The notes below the pieces were generated by a model. That model searched no databases. It was not told the origin of the DNA and was given only the letters and a program-made list of their open reading frames with translations. From contig NZ_AHCD03000043.1 of NCBI RefSeq assembly GCF_000238295.3, positions 186,001 to 250,000 of the forward strand: 64,000 nucleotides of DNA, given 5' to 3'. The stretch's first letter is position 1. Each line of letters starts with the position of its first letter. Position numbers and translations under genes: made by a program. Below, piece after piece: positions 19,019-27,893 of the stretch. This DNA comes from Pseudoalteromonas rubra (GTDB lineage: Bacteria > Pseudomonadota > Gammaproteobacteria > Enterobacterales > Alteromonadaceae).

Positions 19019-19082
19019 CAACAGAATCCAAAATCCACTGTCTAGCAAGTTTAGGTCATTTTTTAATACATTGCATTGTGTA

Positions 19083-19111
19083 TTGAAATTGCAATAATTT
19101 GTTTGTATTCT
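19083..19111 (+). promoter_or_regulatory. Sigma-70-like promoter
   Basis: TTGAAA (19083-19088), a 17-base spacer and TATTCT (19106-19111) lie about 30 bases before the GG-leader peptide gene at 19143. Four of six bases match in each box. Confidence 0.5.
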
Positions 19112-19142
19112 GGGTTTTTATTTAACAAAAGGAAATTAAAAA

Positions 19143-19349
19143 ATGAAGATGAAGCTAAGTCTAAGTAAGAAAAACATTAAAATGCTAAGTGCAGACAGCC
19201 AAAAATTGCCAACGCAGGCAACACCAGCTGTTGCTGGTGGTGGGTTTAAAACTTATCGCTGTACGTTTGACTGCCTGACAGAAACGCCGTTTTGCAGAAC
19301 TTACAACCCAACTAATCAAACAGGTTGTTGTAATTCAACAATTTGTTAA
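19143..19349 (+). CDS. GG-leader Cys-rich peptide precursor
   Basis: A 68-residue peptide with a Lys/Leu-rich leader (KLSLSKKNIKMLS), then TPAVAGG (about residues 27-33), then a 35-residue core with six Cys residues and many Thr. The leader matches the peptides at 28976-29137 and 29270-29461. A GG ending before a Cys-rich core is typical of double-glycine leaders cut by peptidase-containing exporters, and the Thr/Cys-rich core is compatible with a modified natural product. No modification or export gene lies nearby. AAGGAAATT precedes the ATG, with a promoter and a terminator on either side, so this is a stand-alone unit. Confidence 0.75.
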   Translation: MKMKLSLSKKNIKMLSADSQKLPTQATPAVAGGGFKTYRCTFDCLTETPFCRTYNPTNQTGCCNSTIC

Positions 19350-19357
19350 GTGATATT

Positions 19358-19385
19358 TAAAAGGCAAGCTCGGCTTGCCTTTTAA
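19358..19385 (+). terminator. Rho-independent terminator
   Basis: AAAAGGCAAGC and GCTTGCCTTTT flank the three-base loop TCG, only 8 bases after the peptide gene stop. Confidence 0.85.
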
Positions 19386-19515
19386 ATGCAGTTCTTGATA
19401 TTTGGCGGTTTTACTTAAGCCAAGGCGGATCTGCTGAACGTCTCACTCACCGCTCAATAACGTACACCGAGTTCTAAGCGGTAACCTATAGAAAGTAAAC
19501 TGCGCCTTTCATACC

Positions 19516-19824
19516 TCAATCTTCCGGGCCTTCCAGGGTAAAAGTGAGGTGTTTACGCATATCTTTCAGGATCACCCCTTTTTTCAACATCGCCGCGCTC
19601 AGGCGTTTTTGCCATTTGAGTAAGTCGGGCTTGGCTGCATCCAGTGTGGCTTGATCTTCGAATTGAAAACACAGGAGCAGGGAGCCAGGAAAGAGGTGGT
19701 ATTCCACATCAAACCAGCATTGCACCATGCCTGGGATTTCTGCGCGCGCTTGTTCTTCGATTGCATCAGCCACCGTGAGCACCAGTGCTTGTTGTTTTTG
19801 CTGAACTTTTGAGAGCTTTTTCAT
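19516..19824 (-). CDS. Hypothetical protein
   Basis: About 102 residues from the ATG at 19824, which begins MKKLSKVQQKQQALVLT; an in-frame ATG at 19929 is possible but adds a segment of different character. The product is cytoplasmic and alpha/beta (helix, two strands with HLFPGSLLLCFQF, two helices). It resembles small conserved proteins of Shewanella/Pseudoalteromonas without known role, an impression that cannot be checked here. Confidence 0.6.
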   Translation of the reverse strand: MKKLSKVQQKQQALVLTVADAIEEQARAEIPGMVQCWFDVEYHLFPGSLLLCFQFEDQATLDAAKPDLLKWQKRLSAAMLKKGVILKDMRKHLTFTLEGPED

Positions 19825-20075
19825 GAGGTTTCCAAATTTAAAGCCTGTATGGCGATAACCCCGAATTATACCTAACAGGCCATTGGTAAAGGAAGTGGGA
19901 AGTATGTCAGGCTGATAGTTCCAGGACATCTGCTATCCGGGATTGAGCACAGCTCAGCATGGTATTGATGATGGACTGAGTATTCTTATCTAAAGAAGCA
20001 CAACAATCAGTATGAGTGTTGTGCGATAAATGTCCGATATTTGTGTGATTAATCACCGGTTAATGTTTGAGGTGC

Positions 20076-20978
20076 TTAACCTGCCTCAGCCAGTTTACGC
20101 ACTTCTGCTCTGGTGGGGGCGTCTGCGGTGCTGTAACTTGTCAACTCAACACCGTCACCAAATACTTGATTTAATAGCGCTTGATAGTCTTCAGGTGAAC
20201 GCTCAGGAGAATACCTGAACAGCTCTTTAAGCGCTTCTCTTTCTATGCCTCGCGCATCTGCTACGTCTAGCAGGGGCAGGCCAACGTCGACAAAGCCTTT
20301 GTCGTCTCTGCTTGCTACAACCTGGCCATCAACACTGAACACACTGGTTTGCGGCGTTTGTTCAAACATCAGTTTTCTGCGGTAGTTTTCTTCGGCAGCA
20401 ATCTGGTTGGTCAGATACTGATCGCTGTAATTGCGTACCTGTTCGTCTACATAGTCCTGATAGGACTCGCCGTAGCGTAATTCAAACACTTCGGCATTGG
20501 TTGGGCCTTCACCTTTGGGGTAGACCTCAATTTGGGCATCAGGAAATTGTTCTGCAATGCGTTGCTGTCGTTTTTGTGGGTCGTTACTCGTTTCTTTGAA
20601 TATCTCAGCCACCGGGCCATGGCCGTATACTGTGCCGTCATAGCCTTCGGACACAACGGCTTTGCCATCAATAAATACGATGCGCTCAATGTCTTGTTGC
20701 TGACCTTTGTGGTGATATTGCTGCGCCAGGTCGTCTTGATTTTTAAAGCCGCTGAAAAAATTGGTGAGGTCGGGCATCTCACCCTTAAACTCGCTAATGT
20801 CTTCGGGTTTTAAGAGGTATATCAGGTTAACTTTACCCGTTAAGTCAAAGCCAGTTTGGGGCACGTCTATTTGATTTGTTTGTGGCTGAGACACCGGTGT
20901 ATAGCCCGTTTCTTGTGTGTTATTTGAAGTTTTCTGATAGGTGTTGTGCGTGTGATAAGGGATCGATGTCACTTGCAT
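20076..20978 (-). CDS. Hypothetical protein
   Basis: A 300-residue hydrophilic product without signal peptide or membrane segment. The first 40 residues are Thr/Gln/Asn-rich and probably disordered. Two similar strand patterns, RIVFIDGKAVVSEGYDGTVYG (about 93-113) and SVFSVDGQVVASRDDKGFVDVG (about 213-234), suggest an internal repeat of a xVDGxxVASxDxxG unit. The family is not recognised. It is convergent with nothing nearby and lies about 225 bases downstream of the sodium channel gene on the same strand. Confidence 0.6.
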   Translation of the reverse strand: MQVTSIPYHTHNTYQKTSNNTQETGYTPVSQPQTNQIDVPQTGFDLTGKVNLIYLLKPEDISEFKGEMPDLTNFFSGFKNQDDLAQQYHHKGQQQDIERIVFIDGKAVVSEGYDGTVYGHGPVAEIFKETSNDPQKRQQRIAEQFPDAQIEVYPKGEGPTNAEVFELRYGESYQDYVDEQVRNYSDQYLTNQIAAEENYRRKLMFEQTPQTSVFSVDGQVVASRDDKGFVDVGLPLLDVADARGIEREALKELFRYSPERSPEDYQALLNQVFGDGVELTSYSTADAPTRAEVRKLAEAG

Positions 20979-21203
20979 GTTCAGCTCCTTTGGTCAATGG
21001 ATTAATTGGCAACGAATATTCCTGTATTCGTGGGCTTATCTACAGAGCTTTTGTAAGCAAGCAACGTACCAGACTCAAAAACAGACCGAGAGGGCATGTG
21101 TTGCGCGTTATGACTTGGAGAAAGTAACAGCACAGCTGTTATGATAAGGGCTTTGGGGGCAAGGACTTGCCGCTTAAGGGTAGGCGGCAAGCTTCTGGCA
21201 GGG

Positions 21204-22004
21204 CTAGTCTTTTTGTTGTTTTAGCAGCGCATCTAGTTTGGCTTCAACGCGAGCGATATCCTCACGTGTGGCCATGACCTGATCGGGTTTGCCTTCTTCT
21301 TCATGCATTACCTGCATGGCATCGACTATGATACCAATAAAGAGGTTCAGGACCGCGAAGCTGGTAATAATGATAAAAGGTACGAAGAACAACCAGGATT
21401 GTGGGAACAGTTCCATGGTCGGGCGTACGATGCCCATGGACCAGCTTTCTAATGTCATTACCTGGAACAGGGTATAAGCAGAAGCACCGATACTACCAAA
21501 CCACTCTTGCATATTAGGATCCGGATGCTGACCAAAGAGTTTGGTTGTCAGAACCGCTGAGACGTAGAACACTATACCCAGCACGCCAATGACCGAGGCC
21601 ATACCCGGCAGAGAGTGGCCCAGTGCCCCAATAACCCGGCGCATCTGCGGTACAATGGAGAACAGCCGTAACACCCGCAGGATCCGAAACGCACGCAGTA
21701 CGGAAAGCGGCCCACTGGAGGGAACCCAGGAAACAGCAACAATAATTAAGTCAAACCAGTTCCAGCCCGACTTGAAGAATTTAAGGCGATAAACCACCAG
21801 CTTGAGTATCAGTTCAATGGTAAATATCAGCAGGATCACAAAATCAATTTTATGCAAAATGGCTGCATTGTCTTTACCAAACTGTGTGGTTTCCAGCCCC
21901 AGGGTGACCGCATTAAATAAAATGACGGCGACCAGGAAGTTCTGAAACCACTGCGCTTCGACGAGCGACGTCAGTTTCGACATAAAGGAAGTAGAGGTTG
22001 TCAT
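21204..22004 (-). CDS. Voltage-gated sodium channel, NaChBac type
   Basis: A 266-residue single-domain ion channel that would assemble as a tetramer in the inner membrane. S1-S4 form the voltage sensor: S4 carries Arg at every third position (R104, R107, R110, R113). The pore segment has the selectivity filter TLESW (residues 184-188), the signature of bacterial Na+ channels. S6 is FIIITSFAVLNLFIGIIVDAM, followed by an acidic neck and a C-terminal coiled coil (about 245-265) as in known members. Length matches the family. Alkaline-pH homeostasis or motility are roles reported for relatives; here the role is inferred only. Confidence 0.95.
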   Translation of the reverse strand: MTTSTSFMSKLTSLVEAQWFQNFLVAVILFNAVTLGLETTQFGKDNAAILHKIDFVILLIFTIELILKLVVYRLKFFKSGWNWFDLIIVAVSWVPSSGPLSVLRAFRILRVLRLFSIVPQMRRVIGALGHSLPGMASVIGVLGIVFYVSAVLTTKLFGQHPDPNMQEWFGSIGASAYTLFQVMTLESWSMGIVRPTMELFPQSWLFFVPFIIITSFAVLNLFIGIIVDAMQVMHEEEGKPDQVMATREDIARVEAKLDALLKQQKD

Positions 22005-22304
22005 GGCTCTTTTTTAGGTAATTGTCCAGGCCAGTTATCATGTCGGTAAAATGTGACTTTTTCAAGGTTTGCGGTTATTGTGAGCGCATAAAAATTAAAG
22101 AAAGCGCGGTTTGGAGACTATTTTTTCCCAATTCAATGGCCGTCTGAAATAGACTTCCTTTTTTTGGGATCAATAATGCCAACTTGTATCTATATTCTGT
22201 AACGCAACAGCCAGAATACAACATAAATAACAACCCTGAGATCACGAAGGCGCTATTGGCTAACCCGATTAAATGCTTAACCCAGACAGGATATTTTGGT
22301 TTTG
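22005..22304. other. Divergent promoter region
   Basis: A 300-base AT-rich spacer between the divergent sodium channel and esterase genes. It must hold both promoters, but I see no clear boxes, repeats or small genes. Confidence 0.35.
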
Positions 22305-23144
22305 ATGAACACACAATTTAAAGTGCTTACCCGTATTGTAATCTGCACGCTGGTAATGAGCCTGAGTGCCTGTGGGGGCAGTGGCAGCTCGGACACAGGG
22401 GTGATGCAGCAGAATACGTCTAATCAGGCTACTCAGCCTTTTATGCCTGGTGAACGGTTACAGTTGGATGCGATTGCTTCTGGCTACACGGGTGTGTCGT
22501 ATCCTTTGAAGATTTATCTGCCACAAAATCGGGTTGCCAATAAAACGTACCCGGTGATCTATGCGCTGGACGCTGAATGGCGTTTTGACACCATTGCTGA
22601 TAGCCTGGATGACAACAAGATGGAAGTGGTTTTAGTCGGGGTGGAAAACTACGCTGATGATAATTACCAACATCGGCAAGATTATTCACAATGGCCATTG
22701 GCCAGAGATTACTTTGATTTCATTAATAAAGAGCTGGCACCGAGTATTGAAGCCCGGTATCCGGTGAATCAATCCGACCGGACAATCATGGGACACTCCA
22801 ATACAGGTTTGTTTGTTGGTCTTGTCTTGTTGATGGATGATCCTCAACAGCCTTTTTTCCACCGCCATGTGTCGTTTGATGGGAGTTTTTGGGCACATCC
22901 GGAAACTACCTCGCAGCTCGTTGATGATCGCAGGGCGCAGAGCCAGGCCTTAAAAAGCCGAACGGTTCTGGTCGGTGCCAATGGCAGGACCGGTAATGTG
23001 CTGCATGTCAGAGAGTTTGATGCGTTACTGGAACATGCCAACTTTACACAGCTTGACCTGACATATCTTGAATATAAACAGGACCATATTCCGGTGGTGG
23101 CGCATTCAATGGATGAAGTGCTAACCGCTTTGTATCGTAATTGA
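22305..23144 (+). CDS. Esterase lipoprotein, alpha/beta hydrolase (esterase D-like)
   Basis: About 279 residues. It begins with a lipoprotein signal with lipobox LSAC followed by a Gly/Ser linker, so it should be membrane-anchored in the envelope. The nucleophile elbow is GHSNTG (Ser about 165), and KQDHIP near residue 261 supplies the catalytic His; the acid is probably among the Asp residues between them. The YPVIYALDAEWRF segment and overall order match the putative-esterase family that includes ferric-enterobactin esterases and S-formylglutathione hydrolases. The substrate is not known. The first ATG, at 22296, is three codons upstream; both are possible. Confidence 0.8.
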   Translation: MNTQFKVLTRIVICTLVMSLSACGGSGSSDTGVMQQNTSNQATQPFMPGERLQLDAIASGYTGVSYPLKIYLPQNRVANKTYPVIYALDAEWRFDTIADSLDDNKMEVVLVGVENYADDNYQHRQDYSQWPLARDYFDFINKELAPSIEARYPVNQSDRTIMGHSNTGLFVGLVLLMDDPQQPFFHRHVSFDGSFWAHPETTSQLVDDRRAQSQALKSRTVLVGANGRTGNVLHVREFDALLEHANFTQLDLTYLEYKQDHIPVVAHSMDEVLTALYRN

Positions 23145-23329
23145 TGCGAAGCTGGGCGATGAGCTTGTGTGCAATGCGTTTTGTATTGCTATGTCTCATC
23201 ACCACGGCCAGTGCATACGTTTCTTAGTAGCTGTGTTTGCTGCCGAAAAGCATAGGCCTAGCGTTATCAGTTTTCGGCCTTGCTCAACAGACAGTAATAC
23301 TTCGGACGCCTGGGTCAAATTAACCTAAC

Positions 23330-23560
23330 TCAAACCGAAAAATAGGCCGCCAGGCGTTTTGATTTTATTGAACGTCTGGTCATCACCATGGCTAGCTCTG
23401 TGACGCCAACAGCTAAAAAAGTTGCACTGATTTTGAAAATCACAAACGGCGTAAAGGCCAGGATCAGCCCCATATTGATCAAGCAGAGTAAGGCCACCAG
23501 CCAAACAATGGCAGTGAGCTGAAGGTGGTTTGTAGTCATTGGTTGCATTGGGTGCTCCAC
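23330..23560 (-). CDS. Small membrane protein
   Basis: A 76-residue product with two hydrophobic segments (about 15-36 and 40-60) separated by a short turn, then a basic C-terminus (TRRSIKSKR), which predicts two membrane spans with the tail inside. No family recognised. It lies between the esterase gene and the ECF sigma gene on the opposite strand. Confidence 0.55.
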   Translation of the reverse strand: MEHPMQPMTTNHLQLTAIVWLVALLCLINMGLILAFTPFVIFKISATFLAVGVTELAMVMTRRSIKSKRLAAYFSV

Positions 23561-23777
23561 AGTTGTGTTGGATGAAGATCTACAAGCCTTAGTCGATGTA
23601 CTGGCTCTGGTCTTACAAAATTTTTATTAATTTTTAAGTGTCGATAGTGAATCGCTTGCTTCTGTAGCGGAGAGTTAAGTGCATTGTGAGAATTAAAAAT
23701 AAATAACAAAATGTTGTAATAGATAAGGATCCCGGCCGACTAATACGGGCACAATCATAAAAGTGGAGTAACTGAGA

Positions 23778-24281
23778 TTGAATGAGCAGGGCAGGGAGCT
23801 GGATAGGTCGGCCACCGTCGAAACTTACTGGCCGCAGATCAGTCGCGCAGCAAGGGGCTACGAAAACCGGCCCTCTCTGTGTGAAGAACTTACGCAGGAT
23901 ATGGCTTTTGCGTTATGGCGCGCACTTGGACACTTTGACGGCATGTGTCAGTTAAACACCTACGTGTACCGGGTGATCCACAATGTTGCGGTCGACCACA
24001 TTCGTAAGCACAGCAGACAAAAAGAAGATGCACTGATCGAAGAGCACACGCTCAGTACGGATTCACCCGAGTCAAACATACAAAAATATCAACAACAACA
24101 GCGGCTGACCAGAGCCATTCATCGGCTTCCTTTGAGTCTCAGGCAGGTGATGCTGCTCAAACTTGAAGGGGTGGATACGGTTCAAATCAGCGATGTGTTG
24201 GGGATCAGTGAGGCCAATGTCGGGATCCGACTGCATCGTGCCAAAGCACAACTCGCTGAGCAATTAGAGGAGAACAGCTGA
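23778..24281 (+). CDS. ECF-type RNA polymerase sigma factor
   Basis: A 167-residue sigma-70 family protein with region 2 (about 20-85, including ELTQDMAFALWRALGHFDG and TYVYRVIHNVAVDHIRK) and region 4 (about 110-160, RLPLSLRQVMLLKLEG...ISEANVGIRLHRAKAQL). Region 1 and most of region 3 are absent, as in ECF sigma factors. The start is taken as TTG at 23778, with GGAG about ten bases upstream; the overlapping ATG is out of frame. The next gene overlaps by one base (TGATG) and encodes a membrane protein that may be its regulator. Confidence 0.9.
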   Translation: MNEQGRELDRSATVETYWPQISRAARGYENRPSLCEELTQDMAFALWRALGHFDGMCQLNTYVYRVIHNVAVDHIRKHSRQKEDALIEEHTLSTDSPESNIQKYQQQQRLTRAIHRLPLSLRQVMLLKLEGVDTVQISDVLGISEANVGIRLHRAKAQLAEQLEENS

Positions 24282-24826
24282 TGGACAATCATGACTTTTC
24301 GGATTTAGCACAGTTATGGCAGTCGACGCCAACGTCATCACCGGCACTGGAAAGGTGTATTCAGCGTCACAAAAAACAGCACTTCAGGCTTTGGTTTAGT
24401 ATTACCATTGAGACATTGATATTGTTGGTGGTGAGTGTCTGGTTTGTGCGTGCAATACTCGAACCGGCGCCCCTGGTGACACAACTTTGGCTTGGCTTTG
24501 GCTGCTTCTGGGGTGGGAGCATGTACATTCTGATTAATAAAAGCCGTGTAACCAGCTTAGGTATAATAAAAACTCAGCAGCTATCAGTGGGACTCAAAGT
24601 GCATCAACAGCTGCTCAGGGAGGAGGTTTTTCGTTGGGATCTCAGCATTAAAGCGACGCTACTGTTTGTTCTGGTTTTACTAGTCTATGCTCTGATTCTG
24701 CACGTTGGAGGAAGCGTGCAGATGGTAAAGTGGGGGATTGGGCTGATAGCATTGCTTATGGGGGTCGGTGTGTTTAGGTTTAAAAAACGCCAAGCGGACC
24801 AGGTACTAAAAGCACTGAGTGAGTAA
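24281..24826 (+). CDS. Membrane protein, likely partner of the ECF sigma factor
   Basis: A 181-residue protein with a short cytoplasmic N-terminus and four predicted membrane spans (about 37-57, 64-84, 125-145 and 150-168), ending in a Lys/Arg tail. It is translationally coupled to the ECF sigma gene and so may act as anti-sigma factor or sensor, although no zinc-binding anti-sigma motif (HxxxCxxC) is present. Its stop abuts the convergent histidine kinase gene. Role inferred from position only. Confidence 0.65.
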   Translation: MDNHDFSDLAQLWQSTPTSSPALERCIQRHKKQHFRLWFSITIETLILLVVSVWFVRAILEPAPLVTQLWLGFGCFWGGSMYILINKSRVTSLGIIKTQQLSVGLKVHQQLLREEVFRWDLSIKATLLFVLVLLVYALILHVGGSVQMVKWGIGLIALLMGVGVFRFKKRQADQVLKALSE

Positions 24827-26293
24827 TCACTCAGTGCCACGCACTTGAAACACAAACTCGCTGCCTTCACCAAGCTGGCTGTTGACCTTGATCTCCGATT
24901 TCAAAAGCCGTAACAACCTGGCCGTGATAGCCAGTCCCAGGCCTGCATGGGTCTTTTTACAGCCTTTGCTGTTACTGGCCTGGTAGCGAGCCTCAAAGAT
25001 ATAAGGGAGTTCTTTAGGACTGATCCCCACGCCGGTGTCCTGAATAGCGATGTCATAGCCACCCTCTTTGGTGGTCACCACTATGGAGATGGTGCCGCCA
25101 GCCGGTGTATGGCGCAGCGCGTTTTCAATCAGGTTACTCATTATCCGTTCCAGTTTTGCGATGTCTGAGTAGACCACAAAGTCACATTCAGTGGGGGTGA
25201 CGCGCAGCGTGATGTCCGCCTGTTGTGCCTTGAGGGCAAATTTGGCAAGCACATCATATATCAGTTCACCCATATTGAAGACTTCAAAGTGTACCTGGGT
25301 GTGGCCGGATTCCAGATGTGCCAGTTCAAATATTTGATCAATCAGGTTTTTAAGCTGCGTACAGTTCTTTAATGCAATACTCATATAGCGTTGCATTTCA
25401 CCTGATGAGGCGGCACCTCGCTCCACCAGCTCCAGGTACCCCTGCAAAGAGGCCAGCGGTGTGCGCAGGTCGTGTGACAGGTGGGCAAGCAACTGGCGAC
25501 GTTGTTCATCCACCGCTGTAAGTTGTGACATCTGCTGATTGATGGTTTGCAGCATAGTGTTAATGCCATTGCCGAGCTGATGTATCTCGTTATCCTGCTG
25601 CTGCCAACTGAGCAGGGGGGCTTGTTTGATATCAAATTTATGGTGTTCAACGGTATGAATATATTGATTCAGCCGTTTCAGCGGTTTGGTCATAAAACGG
25701 AACAGCAGTAGCAGCGTGAGAAACAATAGCAGCAGAAAAACCCCTAACCACACAGCCTGTTTCACCAGTTGATCTGAACTATTGAGTTGCGCCACAATCG
25801 AGTCATAAATTGATGAGCCTATAATGACATACAGATACCCCTGCAACTTTTGCTCGTTATACACAGGTGCCACGGAGAAAATTTTGTTGCCGTCAAGCGA
25901 ACGGGGGTCATCCCCATAAACCGGGAGCTTAGCAGGTGATTTGATCAGCTGCACCAGCGGACTCAGGTTAATTGACTCACGTTTCACCTCACCAGGTTTT
26001 GCCGAATAGGTCAGCAACTTTCCGCTGGGGTCGATAAAATAAAATTCAAACGCCGGGCCCAATATCATTAAGGTATGAAACAGGTTTTCCAGTGCTTTAT
26101 AGTCGTATACACCTTGTTGCAACAAGGGGTTATCCTGCGCCAGATGCTCTGCCAGTCCAATGTGCAGCTGTTGCTCTGCCTGCGCACGGGAAACGGATGA
26201 CAGGTTCTGTGTCCACCATACAAAGACAGACACGATCAGCATAAAGACGGCCGAAATCGTCAACGCCAGACGATGATAAAGTGAAAGGGTCAT
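24827..26293 (-). CDS. Sensor histidine kinase
   Basis: A 488-residue membrane kinase. TM1 (about 8-28) and TM2 (about 180-202) enclose a periplasmic sensor of about 150 residues; a HAMP-like linker follows. The dimerisation/phosphoacceptor helix has LSHDLRTPLASLQG with the His near residue 273. The catalytic domain shows NLIENALRHTPAGG, DTGVGISPKELPYIF and AGLGLAITARLL. The gene overlaps the upstream response regulator by four bases, so both are translated together. The signal is unknown; the spondin-domain genes just upstream are the obvious candidates for targets or ligands. Confidence 0.92.
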   Translation of the reverse strand: MTLSLYHRLALTISAVFMLIVSVFVWWTQNLSSVSRAQAEQQLHIGLAEHLAQDNPLLQQGVYDYKALENLFHTLMILGPAFEFYFIDPSGKLLTYSAKPGEVKRESINLSPLVQLIKSPAKLPVYGDDPRSLDGNKIFSVAPVYNEQKLQGYLYVIIGSSIYDSIVAQLNSSDQLVKQAVWLGVFLLLLFLTLLLLFRFMTKPLKRLNQYIHTVEHHKFDIKQAPLLSWQQQDNEIHQLGNGINTMLQTINQQMSQLTAVDEQRRQLLAHLSHDLRTPLASLQGYLELVERGAASSGEMQRYMSIALKNCTQLKNLIDQIFELAHLESGHTQVHFEVFNMGELIYDVLAKFALKAQQADITLRVTPTECDFVVYSDIAKLERIMSNLIENALRHTPAGGTISIVVTTKEGGYDIAIQDTGVGISPKELPYIFEARYQASNSKGCKKTHAGLGLAITARLLRLLKSEIKVNSQLGEGSEFVFQVRGTE

Positions 26294-27018
26294 TGCATTT
26301 CCTGCTGTAGCGGTTTGGCATTGAGTTTATAGCCTACACCCCACACCGTTTCTATGATGGCGTGTTCAGTTATTTGCTCAAATTTGTTGCGAATACGATT
26401 GATATGAGAATTAACGGTGTGCTCATATCCCAAATGGTCATAGCCCCAGACTGATTCCAGTAGTTGTGCCCGGGAAAACACCTGATTGGGGTGTCGGGCA
26501 AAAAACAGCACTAAATCAAATTCAGTCGCGGTGAGGTCGACGGGGGTTTGTTTAAGTGTCAGCTCGTGATAATGGGGATCAATATGCAGCTGGCCAATGA
26601 CTACCGGGTTAGTTGTGCTTGAGGTAGGTTGCTGTTGTGGTTCTTGTAGCAGCTTGATGTGCCTGAGCTGGGCCTTAACTCGGGCCTGAAATTCCCGGTA
26701 GCTAAATGGCTTGCAAATGTAGTCATCTGCGCCCATTTCAAGACCAATGATCCGATCCATTTCACTGCTTTTGGAGGTCATCATGATCACGCTAATTTTA
26801 GGGTAGCGAGTTTTGATTTCCCGGCACAGCGTCAGACCGTCTACTTCAGGCAGCATGATATCGAGTATCACGATGGCATAATGTTGATTGGTCAGTTGTG
26901 GCATAACCAGATCTCCACTGGCAAGGTGATCAACGCCGAGATCCAACTCGTTCAGATGAACGCGTAACAGGTCGGCAATATCAGCATCGTCTTCAACGAT
27001 AAGCACGTTTTGCTGCAT
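26290..27018 (-). CDS. OmpR-family response regulator
   Basis: A 242-residue DNA-binding regulator. The receiver domain has the acidic pocket EDD near residues 9-11, the phosphorylated Asp at about 53 (ILDIMLPEVDG) and Lys in CKPF. A winged-helix DNA-binding domain follows from about 140, with DLTATEFDLVLFFARHPNQVFSR...and VWGVGYKL at the end. I use the ATG at 27018, where the receiver begins; an in-frame start at 27072 would add an atypical extension. It is coupled to the kinase gene and lies 76 bases downstream of the spondin-domain lipoprotein gene. Confidence 0.92.
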   Translation of the reverse strand: MQQNVLIVEDDADIADLLRVHLNELDLGVDHLASGDLVMPQLTNQHYAIVILDIMLPEVDGLTLCREIKTRYPKISVIMMTSKSSEMDRIIGLEMGADDYICKPFSYREFQARVKAQLRHIKLLQEPQQQPTSSTTNPVVIGQLHIDPHYHELTLKQTPVDLTATEFDLVLFFARHPNQVFSRAQLLESVWGYDHLGYEHTVNSHINRIRNKFEQITEHAIIETVWGVGYKLNAKPLQQEMQ

Positions 27019-27094
27019 AGCAAGTCTCCACACCGGTATTTGCGACCGGCTGTCAGTGCTCCGTGACCGCAACGGTCACGGAGCGGCTGGGAGA

Positions 27095-27883
27095 CTACTT
27101 GGTTCTGGTAATGGTAACCGTCATTAGCGGGTTGTCGAATTTATGGCTGCTCGTTAATACCGAGGTTGTCAGCCCGTCATCCATACCAACCACACCTGGG
27201 TGCATGGCCACCTTGTTTAACGCTTCTCTTTCGGCACTAAACCCTGTGCCACCATCGGCCGGGCCAGGTATGGTGCCCTGGGCTTCCGTATTGGCTTCTG
27301 TGCCTGCGTCATAGGCATGTGTCGTGTAAGTCATCACCTGACCTACTGTCATTGCAGACACATCCAAAGCATTAAGACCGGTAAAGCCATCATTTGTATT
27401 CACCATCATGGAAATCAAAGATAACTTTTGTCCATCCAGGGAATCATGGGTCAGAGTCAGCTCGGTTTTTTGTCCTGGTGGCAGGGGCGCTGTTGCAGAA
27501 GCCTGGCTTTGCACTACGTCGAGTGCAAGCAGGCCGCTGCTGTCTCCGCCCTCTGCTAACACTTCCAGTGCATCAATGGCCGGCTCGCCTAGTTGCCAGA
27601 ATTGTCCTTCCTGATGTAGCGCGACAGAAATGGGAGACAACGGCTGAGCGTAAGTCAGGTTAGTGGCTGTGATCATTAACTCCACAGTGGTCGGTGTGGG
27701 GTCTGTTGGATCAGTTGGGTCAGTCGGATCCGGGTCTGCAGGATCTGGATCAGCAGGGGCCGGGTCATCGACCATGTTCATATCATCATCGGGCATAGTG
27801 ACGGGCATGTTATCGTCGTTATCGCTGCCACAGGCGGCCAGTACTAAGCAAGCCGCAGGCAGGGTGAGTCTGAATAATTTCAT
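27095..27883 (-). CDS. Spondin-domain lipoprotein
   Basis: A 262-residue protein with a lipoprotein signal ending LAAC, a low-complexity linker rich in Asp/Pro with repeated DPTDPT units (about residues 40-62), and a spondin-N-like beta domain (about 68-260) with the pattern ITATNLTYAQPLSPI and NTNDGFTGLNA and YDAGTEANTE. It should be anchored in the outer envelope. The neighbouring gene encodes a second, non-lipidated copy of the domain. The two are probably co-transcribed with the response regulator and kinase. Confidence 0.85.
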   Translation of the reverse strand: MKLFRLTLPAACLVLAACGSDNDDNMPVTMPDDDMNMVDDPAPADPDPADPDPTDPTDPTDPTPTTVELMITATNLTYAQPLSPISVALHQEGQFWQLGEPAIDALEVLAEGGDSSGLLALDVVQSQASATAPLPPGQKTELTLTHDSLDGQKLSLISMMVNTNDGFTGLNALDVSAMTVGQVMTYTTHAYDAGTEANTEAQGTIPGPADGGTGFSAEREALNKVAMHPGVVGMDDGLTTSVLTSSHKFDNPLMTVTITRTK

Positions 27884-27893
27884 GGTGGGCCCC

